Shown here: positions 12,617-24,189 of the stretch, in pieces | How the letters are laid out: the number at the start of each line of letters is the position of its first letter | How positions within the stretch are numbered: position 1 is the stretch's first letter | NCBI RefSeq assembly: GCF_033568475.1 | Contig: NC_133120.1 | Location: forward strand, 84,524,151 to 84,588,150 | Length of the DNA: 64,000 nucleotides | Direction of reading: 5' to 3' | Source of the DNA: Henckelia pumila | Lineage: Eukaryota > Streptophyta > Magnoliopsida > Lamiales > Gesneriaceae | Notes under the pieces: generated by a model | Seen by the model: only the letters and a program-made list of their open reading frames with translations | What the model was told of the DNA's origin: nothing | Databases searched by the model: none | Made by a program: the position numbers and the translations under genes

Positions 12617-12695
<79 letters not shown>
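12617..12695. repeat. Long (TA)n microsatellite
   Basis: About 39 uninterrupted TA units. Frames of repeating Tyr-Ile across it are artefacts. Confidence 0.95.
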
Positions 12696-12697
<2 letters not shown>

Positions 12698-14094
12698 ATG
12701 CATATCAAATGAGGTACCGCATTAGAGCAAGGAGAAGTGAAACAAAATTAAACTTAAATACGCTGCTTCGGCCATTTTTGCAAAATTGACAGAACAGTGA
12801 ACTTTTAGTTTATATACCTCACATACGAGGTCCCCTAACAAACCTAAAAATGTATTTTTTTTTCTTTCATGCTAGACATTCTAAGATGTGTTGATGAATT
12901 TGATTTAAATAAGGATTTCAAAAGACGCATATCTTGAGTGTATTTGAAATCTACCTATTATCACTAATGAATTGATCAATGCACACTTTTTCATCCAAGC
13001 AAGACAAGGAAATTAAAATCAATGGATTTGAAATACATTCTCTCAAATCCATCATTAATCCAAGCACGTTGCGTTTTCATATAAATATTTGGATTTGAAC
13101 AAATATTTGAGGAGAAGATTATAAATGACTTCACGTTGTGATGCCACGACGGCTCAAAAACTAAAGTAGCTAGATTGAAAAATAGCTTCCAACCAGTCTA
13201 ATAAATTTGGGCTCCTGGGCCAATTTTTCCTTCCTATTTCTATTGGGTTAAACAGAACGGCCCAGCCCGTTTTAAAGAAAACCCAATTTGACCAGAAAGA
13301 AACAATAATAATAATATAATAACTGCCAAAACGGTAAACCCGCGAGTATTGAAGAAATCCCATAACCTGGAACGACGTGTAATTTAATGGGGAGCCGTCA
13401 CTCGCAAGGTATCCCTTCATTTCCTCTCAATATTCCCATTTTTATTTTATTTTATTTATTATTATTTATTTATCTTTATATTTATTGTTTATTTAATTTA
13501 TTTATTTATTGATGTAATTTTTCAGATTTTTCAAATTTAATTAATAATTAATCATTTACAATTCTTCTATTCCAAGTTTCGATCTTTTATATCCAATCCC
13601 AAATCACGCACATATGTGTGTATATATACATGCACGTATGTTTACAGCCACGCACGTTCGTAAAATCATCCCATATATATAACCAACTTCTTAAATTTTT
13701 TCTAAAAATCAGGACTTTGATTTGCATTTCCCAAAGGGGCCCAGAATTTTAAGATCCTTCCTCTCAAGCAAGGTTACCTTACTTTGAATTTTTCTATGAA
13801 AGATTCTTACATAAATAATTAAATATGATGATGATGTCCTGATCAGGAGAAATTTGATTGCATTTTCTGTTTGTTTTGTATGCAGTTTCTTCAAATGGCT
13901 GCCCTCCCAACCATTTGATTTCTTGTCTCTGAGGGAGGAACAATCCATCTCGTACGTTTATTTTCCCCTCGAATCTGCCTTTTTTTAGCAGGTGAAACTT
14001 GAAAGTGATGATCTTTTCTACTCTCTGTGTGATGAATTATTCATTCGATTATTTGTAAAATAACTCTTTGTATTGACAGGCTTGGGTATTGAAG
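12696..14094 (+). other. Intergenic DNA and likely 5' leader of the HVA22-like gene
   Basis: No coding gene. A stretch ending near 13950 in CATCTC|GTACG, preceded by a pyrimidine-rich TATGCAG near 13885, could be a 5' untranslated exon. The AG at 14078-14079 could be the acceptor before the ATG-containing exon. Transcript data would be needed, so this is tentative. Confidence 0.35.
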
Positions 14095-16212
14095 ATGATC
14101 GGGGAATTCGTCACCAGATGTTTAGTGTACGTCATAACAGTGAATCTTTACATTTTTTTTAAAGGAATTTCATCAGGCCGAGTTATATATTCGTAAAAAT
14201 TGATTTTTTTTTTATTTATAAGGAATAAGAAGAAGATGAAGATGATGATGAATTATTATTATTAACCAAAGTTTGTTTCTGAATGGAATAGATTGGTTCT
14301 TGGATATGCTTACCCTGCATTCCAGTGTTTCAAAACTGTGGAGAAAAACAGAGTTGAGATTCAAGAACTCAGATTTTGGTGCCAATATTGGTGAGAATTT
14401 TTTTTTATTTTTTATAATCTAAGTAATGTGAAGACTTATTCTTTGAAATGAAAAAAAAAAAGGTTCAGATAAGTTTATTAGTTGATCTACTGCTTTATCC
14501 ACTTCAACGAGTGGTTACATGAAAATGATTGTTTTATTTAATTATATATGTTCCTGTGCAAGAAATAGAAACAGTCTTTGATCATGTTTTTTAATTTGGT
14601 GAAAATATTTTTTTAAAACAAAGTTTATTAGGTGAAGGTTAGGGAGGGTGCTTGACTCAATATATAGATCGAACAAGTTTTTATTTTTGTCTTGAGTACT
14701 GTTACTCTTTCATGTTTATGGATTAGTTGGGAAGAAATAGGCTTTTGCAAAAAGATTTGAAATGTTAAATGACTTAGGCTAAATGTTTATAAAACCCATT
14801 TCAATATCACACTTACAATTATCCAGTTGATTTCGTGGTTTTATTTTGCTAAATTTCTGGAATTTCATCTAAATTTTTGTCCCATTTCCCATAATTTTAA
14901 TGAACAGTGAGATTTTCTTGCATCAGATCATAAGTTAAATCTGGAGAATGATGATTTTTGCAGGATTATTGTTGCAGTGCTGACAATTCTTGAGAAAATT
15001 GGCGATGTATTTGTTTCATGGTACGTGATGGAGAAGATAGAGTTATTAGATGATTTATTTTGGTCCAAGTCTTCTGTCTCTGTCACTAATTTTTTTCTTT
15101 TTGCCATTAAATTTTGATCTTGTGAATGAACTTGAAATCTTGCATAGGTTGCCTATGTATGGTGAGATGAAGTTGGCACTCTTCATCTACTTATGGTATC
15201 CGAAAACAAAGGTAATCTCTACCCATGTTTATGGATGTTTCAGTAAAACAAAAGGTAGTTTAAGATTCGAGGAAGAGGGAAATGAGATATAATCGTTGTT
15301 GAACTTAGTTTCTACTTCTCTTATGCAAATACATGATAGTCAAATGAGTATTAGTTTAACTTGTTTTGATGCAGGGAACAGGGTATGTGTACGAGGCCTT
15401 GTTGCGGCCGTATGTGTCGAAACATGAGACGGATATTGATAGAAGTTTAGTAGAATTTAGGAATAGGGCTTGGGATTTAGCAGCTTATTATTGGCAGAAC
15501 TGCACAGAACTGGGTTCAATCAAGATTCTCCAACTGCTTCAATTAGTGGCCTCCCAGTCTACAAGGATTACACAGCCTACCACCTCTCAGGTATAGAATT
15601 TTGTCTATAAACTTCGCCACTGTTTACTTCAGCGATGTATTAACGTATGTTGGATCTGGAAAAAGTAATTGCTGTGTAACAGAATGTATCCACTCATTCA
15701 TTGTTTTTCTGTGCTTGCACCTACACATTCGACGAGCATGCGAGACATGCATCATATTGTCCGACCACAAAAGAGGTAGCTTTTGGGTGAGAGCCATGCT
15801 ATAGAATAAAAGTGTCGACCATTTTCATTTGGAGTGAGGTTTTTGAGAATCATAAAGTAAAGGTGTGTTCCTTTAATCTTTCCAGCAGAATGTGGATAGC
15901 CAGAGGCCCGGCGGCGGTGCTCCTCCGCCTACTCCACCTACCACACCTTCCGGAATTCACCAAAAAAACAAGCAAGAAAAGAAACGACCTATTGTTCCCA
16001 CATGGAAAACCTCCACCTCGAATCGTGCCCAAGCCCCCAAGTCCGAGTCCATTCAGGTTCAGCTCCAAGATCAAACTAATTATATCCGGCCCGAGGATGT
16101 CATCGTTCCTGATTTAGATATTGGCGAAGGATCGGAAGGAAAATGCAGTGTGGAACTAAATTTACATTCTGCTAGGCTGAAACTTAGGCGCTCCAAAGGT
16201 GGCACCAATTAG
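14095..16212 (+). CDS. HVA22-like protein (HVA22i/j type), TB2/DP1 family ER-shaping protein
   Basis: Six coding exons with GT-AG introns in consistent phase: 14095-14126, 14292-14390, 14964-15020, 15148-15211, 15375-15590 and 15886-16212 (the last could begin at 15889), giving about 264 residues. The N-terminal half is a TB2/DP1/HVA22 domain: MIGEFVTRCLVLVLGYAYPA, then KTVEKNRVEIQELRFWCQYW, two hydrophobic hairpin segments, and FIYLWYPKTKGTGYVYEALL. The C-terminal 100 residues are Pro/Ser/Thr-rich and polar, which marks the longer HVA22i/j group. The family (yeast Yop1, human REEP) bends ER membranes and, in plants, is partly ABA- or stress-induced. CP33 follows about 570 bases downstream on the same strand. 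The first two codons after exon joining (CLV|LVLGY) confirm the first splice. Confidence 0.9.
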
Positions 16213-16779
16213 TAAAAAATCATAGGAAGTGCTGTAGAAATGTAATGTGACATATGGCTCTACAAAGTTTTAATCCATTCATTCCCCCCCCTCTTTTTAT
16301 GGAAATTGGTTTGGAATAGGTCACTTGTGTTTGCAAACATTCAAATTCTGTTATTATACATCACTTTCTTTACAAAGAAATAAGGTTCCAACTTTGTTAT
16401 GTGGTTTAGACTCTAAGCTACTTCGAATATAAGGATTTGAGACGAATGTGATTCTATAAATATTGAATTGTGTTAAAATTTTAAAATAAACATAATTATT
16501 GAAAAGAACTTGAGTCGATGAATCAAACAAGTTATTATATATAACAGTATTCGCAAATTCTAAAAACGAGTTATTACGAATATATATTTTCTGGATAGAT
16601 TTATGGAAAAAAAAAAATTATAACTTAACGTGTGAACAGTGTCTTAAACTCGGTTCAAAGTTGGCCCGCCCCCAGCCCCTTATCTTCCCGCATCTGCCAC
16701 TATCAATCTCCGGAGCTCCTAAACCCATACAGCCGCATGCTCGAATTCATCAAATCAAAACAACCTACTGGAAGGAGAT
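16213..16779. other. HVA22-CP33 intergenic region
   Basis: Holds the HVA22 3' leader and the CP33 promoter and leader. No separate gene seen. Confidence 0.5.
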
Positions 16780-18477
16780 ATGCCATCTTGTTCCCTTTCA
16801 ATGGCGGCAACAGCCATGGCCGCTGCTTCTTGTTCATTATCTCCAACTTACATCGACCATGTTTCACTTCGTTTCTTCCCATTTATATCACCTGCCACCT
16901 TGAAGACTCCTCTTAGACACAAGAATTGGCTAAATTTGTCGCCTTTTTCTTCTCTATCCCGGTCTTGGACAATCTGTGCTGCATTTGATGGTGTTGAAAT
17001 AAGTCAGGAAGGAAACCCAGAAAGGAATCTTCAAGAAACATCGCTTCATGGAGAACAAGTTGAGGAGGCGATGGAGGGGAATGAAGCGTTGGAATCTGTG
17101 GGAGCTGGAAGACTCTACGTGGGCAATTTGCCATTTACAGTGACATCTGGTGAATTGTCTGAGATCTTTGCTGAAGCGGGCCGTGTTGCATCTGTGGAGG
17201 TATGTGTGCTTATCTTTGGCCTTTTTTAACTGGATAAGTTTCAACATTTTTTGTGTCTCTTTTGATTTCGCAACATGTATGTTACCAAGAACCAAAATGT
17301 ATGCAAATTTTTTTAAGTATTTATGCAAGAAAGTGGTTGCTTTGGAACCCATTCAAGAAAAACAAGGTAGGAATTTGGGTCATTGTGTATAGCTTTTGTT
17401 TTAAAGGTTATCTACGGTAAAGCTCCCGGAAGGAGTCGGGGGTTTGCATTTGTCAATATGGGCAGTGTTGAAGAAGCCGAAGAAGCTATTCGCCTCTTTG
17501 ATGGAGCTGTAAGTTATTGTTCTTTCATATCACATATATGCACACTCTGTTCTAGTTATGATATTTGTTTTGTTCTTATAATCTGATTGTGATCTTGAAT
17601 TTGTTTACTCTGATGTCAGTGGAGTTGTTTATATGTGAAAAATTTAATGAGTGACACTAAACGTCTAATAATTGTTTGGGAGTTGCAATTCCAGTAAGGC
17701 GGGTCTCTGATTGTGTGCATACATACATATGTTGGCTTTTCATAGTCTCAGTGATTTAAATCATGCAATAGGAAATTGGGGGTCGTAATGCAAAGGTAAA
17801 CTTCCCCGAGGTGCCGAAAGGCGGTGAAAGGGAATCGACGAGTCCAAAGGCGAGAATCAGCAACAAGGGCTTTGTAGACAGCCCTCACAAAATATACGCA
17901 GGCAACCTCAGTTGGAGCCTAACGTCTCAAGCCCTTAGAGAAACCTTTGCACAACAGTCTGGATTCACAAGTGCCAAAGTTATCTTCGATAAAGATACTG
18001 GAAGATCCAGAGGCTTTGGATTCGTGACCTTTTTGTCTGCAGAAGAAGCAGAATCTGCGCTTGAAGCAATGAACGGAGTGGTAAATCAACACTTGAATGC
18101 CATCACTTAACTAGTACTTTTTGGCCAACCAGATCTATGTATGGTGGCTGTTGGGATCGTCATCTTATTCATTCTTAAGTTTTCTTGTAAAGTCGTGTTT
18201 TTTAGGTTTGGTCGATCCTACCTTGAGGGTAGTGTCCTCAGAGTGATCTGGACGGACCAGATCACATCAGTAGGTCAAATCATTTGATATGTTGCTTGAT
18301 CTGGTCCGTCCAGATCAAGTCAGGATAGCTACCCTGAGGGTAGCATGAACTGATCCTGTTTTTTATTGGTATGCTTCTTTTAATATCCTCATTTACTTGT
18401 GGCTATGCGACTAGGAGGTGGAAGGCCGGTCATTGAATTTACAAGTCGCGGAGCAGAGAACTTCATCAGCAGTTTAA
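16780..18477 (+). CDS. CP33: 33 kDa chloroplast ribonucleoprotein CP33-like (two RRM domains)
   Basis: Four exons join in frame: 16780-17199, 17407-17508, 17772-18080 and 18415-18477, giving 297 residues. The first ~65 residues are Ser/Ala-rich with few acids, as in a chloroplast transit peptide. An acidic linker (about 75-105) follows, then two RNA-recognition motifs. RRM1 starts near residue 111 with RNP2 LYVGNLPF and RNP1 RGFAFVNM. RRM2 starts near 215 with RNP2 IYAGNLSW and RNP1 RGFGFVTF. The inter-RRM segment contains KVNFPEVPKGGERE and GFVDSPHK, a CP33 hallmark. Chloroplast RNPs bind plastid mRNAs and affect their stability, editing and splicing; CP33 is linked to psbA and other mRNAs. 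An in-frame ATG at 16801 is an alternative start. Intron 3 carries a MITE. The protein is somewhat shorter at the C-terminus than the Arabidopsis protein as I recall it. Confidence 0.9.
18205..18356. mobile_element. 152-bp MITE in intron 3 of CP33
   Basis: Internal segments are inverted copies: GTGATCTGGACGGACCAGAT on the left and TTGATCTGGTCCGTCCAGAT on the right, with matching CTACC(T/C)TGAGGGTAG blocks nearer the ends. Perfect 9-bp direct repeats TGTTTTTTA (18196-18204 and 18357-18365) flank it, fitting a Mutator-type MITE. It lies wholly between the donor at 18081 and the acceptor at 18414. Confidence 0.8.
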
Positions 18478-19600
18478 AGACATCTGAGAGAATGCTTCGG
18501 GCAATGCCATGAATCTCAGGGGTACGGTGTCGGCCTTATATATTCATACTGTACCAAGCCTGTTGTTTTTTGCATTGCCTATTAAGATTTTTGGATATAT
18601 ATGATACAACACGGGATGTAATATCGGAGATGGAGTGGAGTTGCTAGTATAGATGTAATTGAAGAGAAATTTATATATTCGGAACATTTGAATTCATATG
18701 AAATCTCCTGCATGTTTAAGCATCCACCACTAGATATAACACATCCAATGTAACATCCACGGGCACTACATAGTTTACTGAGTTTGAACTTGATTATATT
18801 ATTTCAAAAAAAAATTGCATGAAAAGATTAACTTTTATAATTGCATAGTAGAAAATACAAATGATAGACCATAAATATATGTTAGCAACTCCGCGTGTTA
18901 TCTTTCCTTTGAATTTTGTTCATATCTGCCTTACATAAAGCTTCCCCGAGAGTCCAGACGCGTTTTTCCCGTTATAAATTATTAAATTATGGGCTCCACT
19001 TTATATTTTATATTTTTTTATCTAATAATATGAAAAGGATTATTCCATCAAAATTCAAAACCCCTCATTCCTTAATAATATATAATGTTGATCGACATAA
19101 ATAATGTGTTGTACCATTTTTTTTAAAAAAAAAATTCACTCGTATAAAAGTTTTCGAGTTATATTAACGAAAGATGTTGTGAGTTAATTCGTGATATTCC
19201 TCTAGATAAACAAAAAAAAATGCAATAATATTATAATTAAAAAGGTTGGGAATATATTTTTGTAAGTATTTTCATACGCTCCAAAAAAAAGAGTATTTTC
19301 ATACGCTAACAAAATACGATAGTGGCGTGAGAAAATAGAATTAGCCCCATCCAAAAAAAAACTTCAGTGTGGGTTGACTTTTCTTCGTGTAATAACCCGG
19401 AAGATGACCCATTTGACCAGTCTTGTCTTACCCATTCAACAAGGTCCCCAACTTCGTACGCCTGTACCACAATCGCATAAAAGAAAGAACTCGTCTTCTT
19501 CATCTTTCATTTATTCAATTCACCACTTGCTATATTCGATCTTCACGAAAAACGTCAATCGACTGAGTATAAATTGTACAGAAGATCGATTTGGAAGAAA
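18478..19600. other. CP33-SYP121 intergenic region
   Basis: CP33 3' leader, AT-rich spacer and the SYP121 upstream region. No additional gene supported. Confidence 0.5.
19374..19418 (+). promoter_or_regulatory. Pair of W-box motifs upstream of the SYP121-like gene
   Basis: TTGACT at 19374-19379 and TTGACC at 19413-19418 lie 185-230 bases before the ATG. W-boxes (TTGACY) are WRKY factor sites and are common in defence-induced promoters. Function here is inferred from motif and gene identity. Confidence 0.5.
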
Positions 19601-20605
19601 ATGAACGATCTTTTTTCAGGATCCTTCTCTCGTTTCCGGGAACAAGATCAATCCCCCCCGCCGCCGAATTCCCATTCCATCCAGATGACAAACTCCGGCT
19701 CCACCGGCGGCGTCAACTTGGATCGTTTTTTCGACGATGTGGAAGCCGTTAAAGAGGAGCTCGGGGAACTGGAATCCCTCTACTCCCAGCTCCACTCTTG
19801 TCACGAGCAGAGCAAGACTCTCCACAACGCCAAAGCCGTGAAAGATCTCCGATCCCGTATGGATTCCGACGTCTCCGCCTCTCTCAAGAAAGCAAAAGTC
19901 ATCAAAGTCCGATTAGAAGCGCTGGATCGCTCTAATGCCGCGAATCGGGGCCTCCCCGGATGCGGCCCCGGAAGCTCCTCCGATCGGACAAGGACATCGG
20001 TCGTCAATGGCCTGAGGAAAAAGCTTCAAGAAACCATGGCTAGATTCAACGATCTGAGGCAGAAGATGGGATCCGAGTATCGCGAAACCGTGCAGCGGAG
20101 ATATTACACCGTCACCGGAGAGAATCCCGACGAGAAAATCCTGGATGATTTGATAGAAACAGGGGAGAGCGAGACTTTTCTTCAGAAGGCGATTCAGCAG
20201 CAGGGGAGGGGACAAGTTATGGACACGATAATGGAGATTCAAGAAAGGCATGATGCGGTGAAGGAAATGGAGAGGAATCTGAGGGAATTGCACCAGGTTT
20301 TTTTGGATATGGCGGTGCTTGTGCAGAGCCAGGGGGAGCAGCTCGATGATATCGAAAGCCAGGTGAACAGAGCTAATTCTTTTGTGAGAGGTGGGACTCA
20401 TCAGCTTGAGGTTGCCAGGAAACATCAGAAGAATACCAGGAAATGGGCTTGTATTGGGATTATCATCTTGCTCATTGTTATCTTGATTATCGTTTTATCT
20501 CTTCAGCCATGGAAGAGTTCCGGTGGAGGAGGTGGTGGTGGTGGTGGTGGCGGCGGCGGTGGACAGGCTCAGTCGCCTCCGGCCCAGACGCCACCGGCCA
20601 AGTGA
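19601..20605 (+). CDS. SYP121: Qa-SNARE syntaxin, SYP121/PEN1 type
   Basis: Intronless, 334 residues. The start MNDLFSGSFSRF is the conserved SYP12 N-terminus. It is followed by GSTGGVNLDRFFDDVEAVKE at the head of the Habc three-helix domain and by the LPGCGPGSSSDRTRTSVVNG linker shared with Arabidopsis SYP121. The SNARE motif lies at about residues 208-270, with the zero-layer glutamine in LVQSQGEQLDDIES. A single membrane anchor (about 282-301) follows. SYP121 is a plasma-membrane syntaxin that pairs with SNAP33 and VAMP721/722 for secretion, papilla-based penetration resistance and K+ channel trafficking. After the anchor comes a tract of 14 glycines and a Pro-rich end; Arabidopsis SYP121 has a similar tail. 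An in-frame upstream ATG at 19574 would add nine residues foreign to the family, so 19601 is preferred. SYP122 is the alternative; the Gly tail favours SYP121. Confidence 0.93.
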   Translation: MNDLFSGSFSRFREQDQSPPPPNSHSIQMTNSGSTGGVNLDRFFDDVEAVKEELGELESLYSQLHSCHEQSKTLHNAKAVKDLRSRMDSDVSASLKKAKVIKVRLEALDRSNAANRGLPGCGPGSSSDRTRTSVVNGLRKKLQETMARFNDLRQKMGSEYRETVQRRYYTVTGENPDEKILDDLIETGESETFLQKAIQQQGRGQVMDTIMEIQERHDAVKEMERNLRELHQVFLDMAVLVQSQGEQLDDIESQVNRANSFVRGGTHQLEVARKHQKNTRKWACIGIIILLIVILIIVLSLQPWKSSGGGGGGGGGGGGGGQAQSPPAQTPPAK

Positions 20606-21841
20606 GGAAAATTGAAGTTCATTTGTAGTTTAAACATGCCTGATATTTGTTTTTTTTTTTTTACGTTTTCTTGGAGATATTATTATCATTTCGATTGTTG
20701 TGTTTATTTGTATACTTGTTATATTATTTTGTTGGGAGAATTATTTTTGGGCTCTTTTCTTTTCTTAACACAGTACTCTTTTAACGAGTAATTGGTGCTC
20801 TCTTATTTTTCTTTTCTTAACATCCCTCATTTTTTTAAAAATACTTTTGATTTTTTATTTTACAAATTTTTGTTACAAATTTTTGTGAAAGAAAATCTAT
20901 ATTGATTACGATAATTTCTAAAAGAAATCTTAAACATTATTTTAAATTTTTTTCTATTTAATCAACTTTTTAAAATACATGATTAGTATTGATTGCGACA
21001 AAAAATTATATTTTCAAGACTAATTGAATCATTTCATTGCTCAATCAAACACCTATCTTATCGTAAAAATAAATAACCTAAATAAATAAATAAACTATGG
21101 CAAAGTGTGCCTGGAAAGCAGGTGGAGAATTGATTATGCACCACATGGCCATCGAAACAATATATTTATAGAAAATAATAAAACGACATTATGATTATTT
21201 TTGTCTTTTTTCATAACACATATAAATTAGATTTTTAGAACGAATATGGTTATATTATAAACGACGATCTTTTTATTATATGATATATATGATTATTATT
21301 ATTATTTAAAATAAAACTTAGGAATAACATTTGATGATACTAACTACTAATTATTAATTAGCAACAAAAGCTAATTTTTCTCATTTACTAGGGTAATTAC
21401 GTATGAAGTCGTTTCATAAAAGTGTTTTTTATCAAATATTTCAAAGAATAATATATTTTTATATAATTATTCTATAAAAATATTTTAAAAAAAAGTAATA
21501 TGCTTGTTATTTTTATAATTGTCTTTAGTTCTAAAAATATGTCTGAATTATTCTTTAAAATAGTATACTTGTATAAAAATATTTTACAAAAAATTTGTTC
21601 AAATATATACTTTAAGTTTAACCAATAAAACTATTTTTAAAATATCTATGCAACAAAATGTAATTAATTATAACTTCAAAATATTTACAATAAAAACTTG
21701 CTATTCTCGCTCCTTCGAAAAGACTCATCTGTTTATTTGTTAATTAATTAATAATTAATAACATCAAAATGAGCACGCATTGTGTTGAGTTGTTGACTGT
21801 GTAAGCGTCTAGTGAGCTGAGAATGCCTGAGATTTTCTTAC

Positions 21842-21896
<55 letters not shown>

Positions 21897-22605
21897 AAAG
21901 TAACAAAAATAAAAAAGAAAGAAAAAGCCAACTGTTTGTAAAATAATTTATTGTATATTAAAAGACGACGGCCCCACGAGAAATAAAATTATGGTCCCGT
22001 TAATTGTTTTCAAGTACTGCTAGCATGTTGTTAGTTGACCAACGTTTTCAAATATTTATTGTTCGAAAATAAGGAAAATAACTTATAAATTCTCATTGCT
22101 ATAGCATCATAATATGGTTGAAACCTCACGTTCAAAAAAATTGAGGAGTTGAAATTAAATCTTTCACAACATGTCATCTTTTAGTATGCATAAAAGGCAC
22201 TTCCATATTTCAAAAAATAAAAAAATAAAAAAAGGCACTTCCAAACAAACTTGTGAAGGTATATATCATTTTATGGATCAAAGTCGCAAGCATGAAGCAT
22301 TAATTCTCAATCATTTCAAATCCTTACTGTCAAGTGCAAGCTGAAGTTATTTATTTTAGCAATTACAAGTAAAATTTAATCAATGCTTTTTTTTAAGCTC
22401 TAATACATGAAAATTAACTCCCTTTTTGTTTTCCATTAACACAACTTGTTTGTTCTCCTCCTTTGATCAAACCTGATTAATTCTAGAGTAAGTTTGGGAA
22501 TTTAAAAAAATATAGTAACAAACAAAATAATTTCAAGAAAATCTTCCTATACTTTGTCACTGATTATCAAGTGTATAAATTTCTGTACAGATAAAAAATA
22601 ACAAA
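20606..22605. other. Intergenic region between convergent SYP121 and PUB genes
   Basis: The genes converge, so this holds both 3' ends. Apart from a TTA microsatellite the sequence is AT-rich with no supported gene. Confidence 0.5.
21841..21896. repeat. (TTA)n microsatellite
   Basis: About 18 TTA units. Confidence 0.95.
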
Positions 22606-23820
22606 TCAAGATGGATATGAACAAATCAAATTATCGGGTATGCAAGAAGAATTCCTCCACGCCCTGGAATGCAATTTAAGCATTTCTCGAATCCTCTCTT
22701 TGATCTTGATCCCACAATCAACCTGAAGAACCAGGCACAGCTTCGCCACGACCCCGATATGCAACATCTCCTGCACAACTCCAGCAGTCGCCGAAAATCT
22801 CGATATGGAATGCAAAATCTTTACCGCCTTTTCGCTTGCCACCTGAGAAACCCTTAGGATTTTTTTCGAAACAATGGCTAATCCAGCGCTGTGATTTAGT
22901 AGCTCGGCTCTCCCCTCCGCACACTGACACAGCAAATCCAACAAAACAAGGATCATTTCACAGACCCTTTTGTCTGATTGATCGAGCAGAAGCTCGATCG
23001 ATAGATTCACAGCTCCAGCTTCCACAGCTTTGATTCTGTTCCTCCCCCATTGACAGGCGTTGATCAGTACTTTGAGGGTGGCTTTTGTAGCCTTTTGTGA
23101 GATCTCATCTTTCAAGATTTGTGTGCATTGGAGAAAGAACAGGGGACTTGTGGTGGAGACTATTTGAGCTGGATCAGCTACTTCAAGAATTGAATCTAGT
23201 AACATGACAGCATAAGCCCGAGACTCGTAGCTTCCCCATTGCATAATCTTGGTCAAAGCTTCGACGAATTCTTGATTGCTGATCGATTCAATGCCTGATT
23301 CTGACAGCTGGAGGCTGTAAAGAATGCTTAAAGCCACCTCACAGGCTTGTTTCGATTCTGAATATTCCGGATCAAGTGTTTTCTGGACGATCAAGAAAGC
23401 CAAGAACTCAGGGGTTCCCACGTTTTCCATGCATCTTTTATTGGTCTGATTCTGATAAGAGATGGATTTAAGTCTTTGTAAGCAATTCATCTGCTTTTCT
23501 GGAGACTTGGCGTCGTTTAGGAGCTTTAAAAGCTGTGATCTGCTTGTGGGAGCTTTCGGGGTCGGCAGCCTTTCCACGCCTTGCGAGGCGTGGATCACGC
23601 ACCAGGATTGGATGAGGCGCCGGAGAGTGATGTTTGGGGTCAAGTCCGTGTCGGAAAGAGGCTGTTTTGTGGCCGGACATGTACTCTTCTTCAGAAAAAA
23701 CAACCAGTTTTCTATGCTGTCTCTGTCGTATGTTATCCCGGTCGAGACCGTCACCGGATCTTTCATGATGTCTAGAGTGATGGGGCAGAGGAAATATGGA
23801 GGAATCTCCACTTCCGCCAT
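22606..23820 (-). CDS. U-box/ARM E3 ubiquitin ligase, PUB22/PUB23/PUB24 type
   Basis: Intronless, 404 residues. The U-box covers about residues 5-77: IPPYFLCPITLDIMKDPVTV, GITYDRDSIENWL, CPATKQPL, and TLRRLIQSWC. It is followed by the RLPTPK motif shared with PUB22/23 and an armadillo-like helical region to the end. The U-box recruits E2 enzymes; the ARM part binds substrates. Arabidopsis PUB22, 23 and 24 are cytosolic ligases that damp pattern-triggered immunity, in part by directing the exocyst subunit Exo70B2 to degradation, and also act in drought responses. The start MAEVEIPPYF matches family starts. It is convergent with the SYP121-like gene, whose product acts in the same exocytosis pathway. 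Tandem W-boxes lie upstream. Which of the three paralogues it matches best cannot be settled by eye. Confidence 0.92.
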   Translation of the reverse strand: MAEVEIPPYFLCPITLDIMKDPVTVSTGITYDRDSIENWLFFLKKSTCPATKQPLSDTDLTPNITLRRLIQSWCVIHASQGVERLPTPKAPTSRSQLLKLLNDAKSPEKQMNCLQRLKSISYQNQTNKRCMENVGTPEFLAFLIVQKTLDPEYSESKQACEVALSILYSLQLSESGIESISNQEFVEALTKIMQWGSYESRAYAVMLLDSILEVADPAQIVSTTSPLFFLQCTQILKDEISQKATKATLKVLINACQWGRNRIKAVEAGAVNLSIELLLDQSDKRVCEMILVLLDLLCQCAEGRAELLNHSAGLAIVSKKILRVSQVASEKAVKILHSISRFSATAGVVQEMLHIGVVAKLCLVLQVDCGIKIKERIREMLKLHSRAWRNSSCIPDNLICSYPS

Positions 23821-23946
23821 TGATTCGAATCTTGATTTTCTTGGAATTGAAAATGAATAAGTGTGTGTGATTAATAATTATTAGACTGTAGAATAACTCG
23901 ATGAATGTTTTTGTTTGTTGGAAGAATTGTGGTGTCATGGATTTGG

Positions 23947-23998
23947 TTTTATATGCGACGAGATAAAGGGGAGAGATTCAAGAAAGTCAAAGGGTCAA
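23947..23998 (-). promoter_or_regulatory. PUB gene promoter: TATA box and tandem W-boxes
   Basis: On the minus strand ATATAAAA lies at 23947-23954, about 130 bases before the ATG. Two W-boxes follow further upstream: TTGACT (23985-23990) and TTGACC (23993-23998), separated by two bases. Closely paired W-boxes are frequent in WRKY-controlled, elicitor-induced genes, and PUB22/23/24 transcripts are known to rise on elicitation. Binding is inferred. Confidence 0.55.
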
Positions 23999-24189
23999 AA
24001 ACACGCAAATGTGGCTAATTTCGTGTGTTTATTGTGTGTCAAATAATTTGGGAAAGGGAAAGGAGTTACGTTTTTTTTACTTTTTTTTAATTAAAAATCA
24101 TCATAAAATTGGGATTTGGACGAAGACTTTTCAAAGATGCAAAGTCTAAGTTATGTGTGGCTCTATGCGTATTCGCGGGCCAAGTTCAC

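Noticed and set aside
12521-12789. Open frames with long Tyr-Ile repeats
   Set aside because: Translations of a (TA)n microsatellite.
13154-13420. 88-codon minus-strand frame between the second OVATE gene and HVA22
   Set aside because: No recognisable domain, AT-rich hydrophobic composition, and it lies in the likely HVA22 promoter region.
19574-19600. Upstream in-frame ATG of the SYP121-like gene
   Set aside because: The extra nine residues are not family-like, and MNDLFSGSF is the conserved start at 19601.
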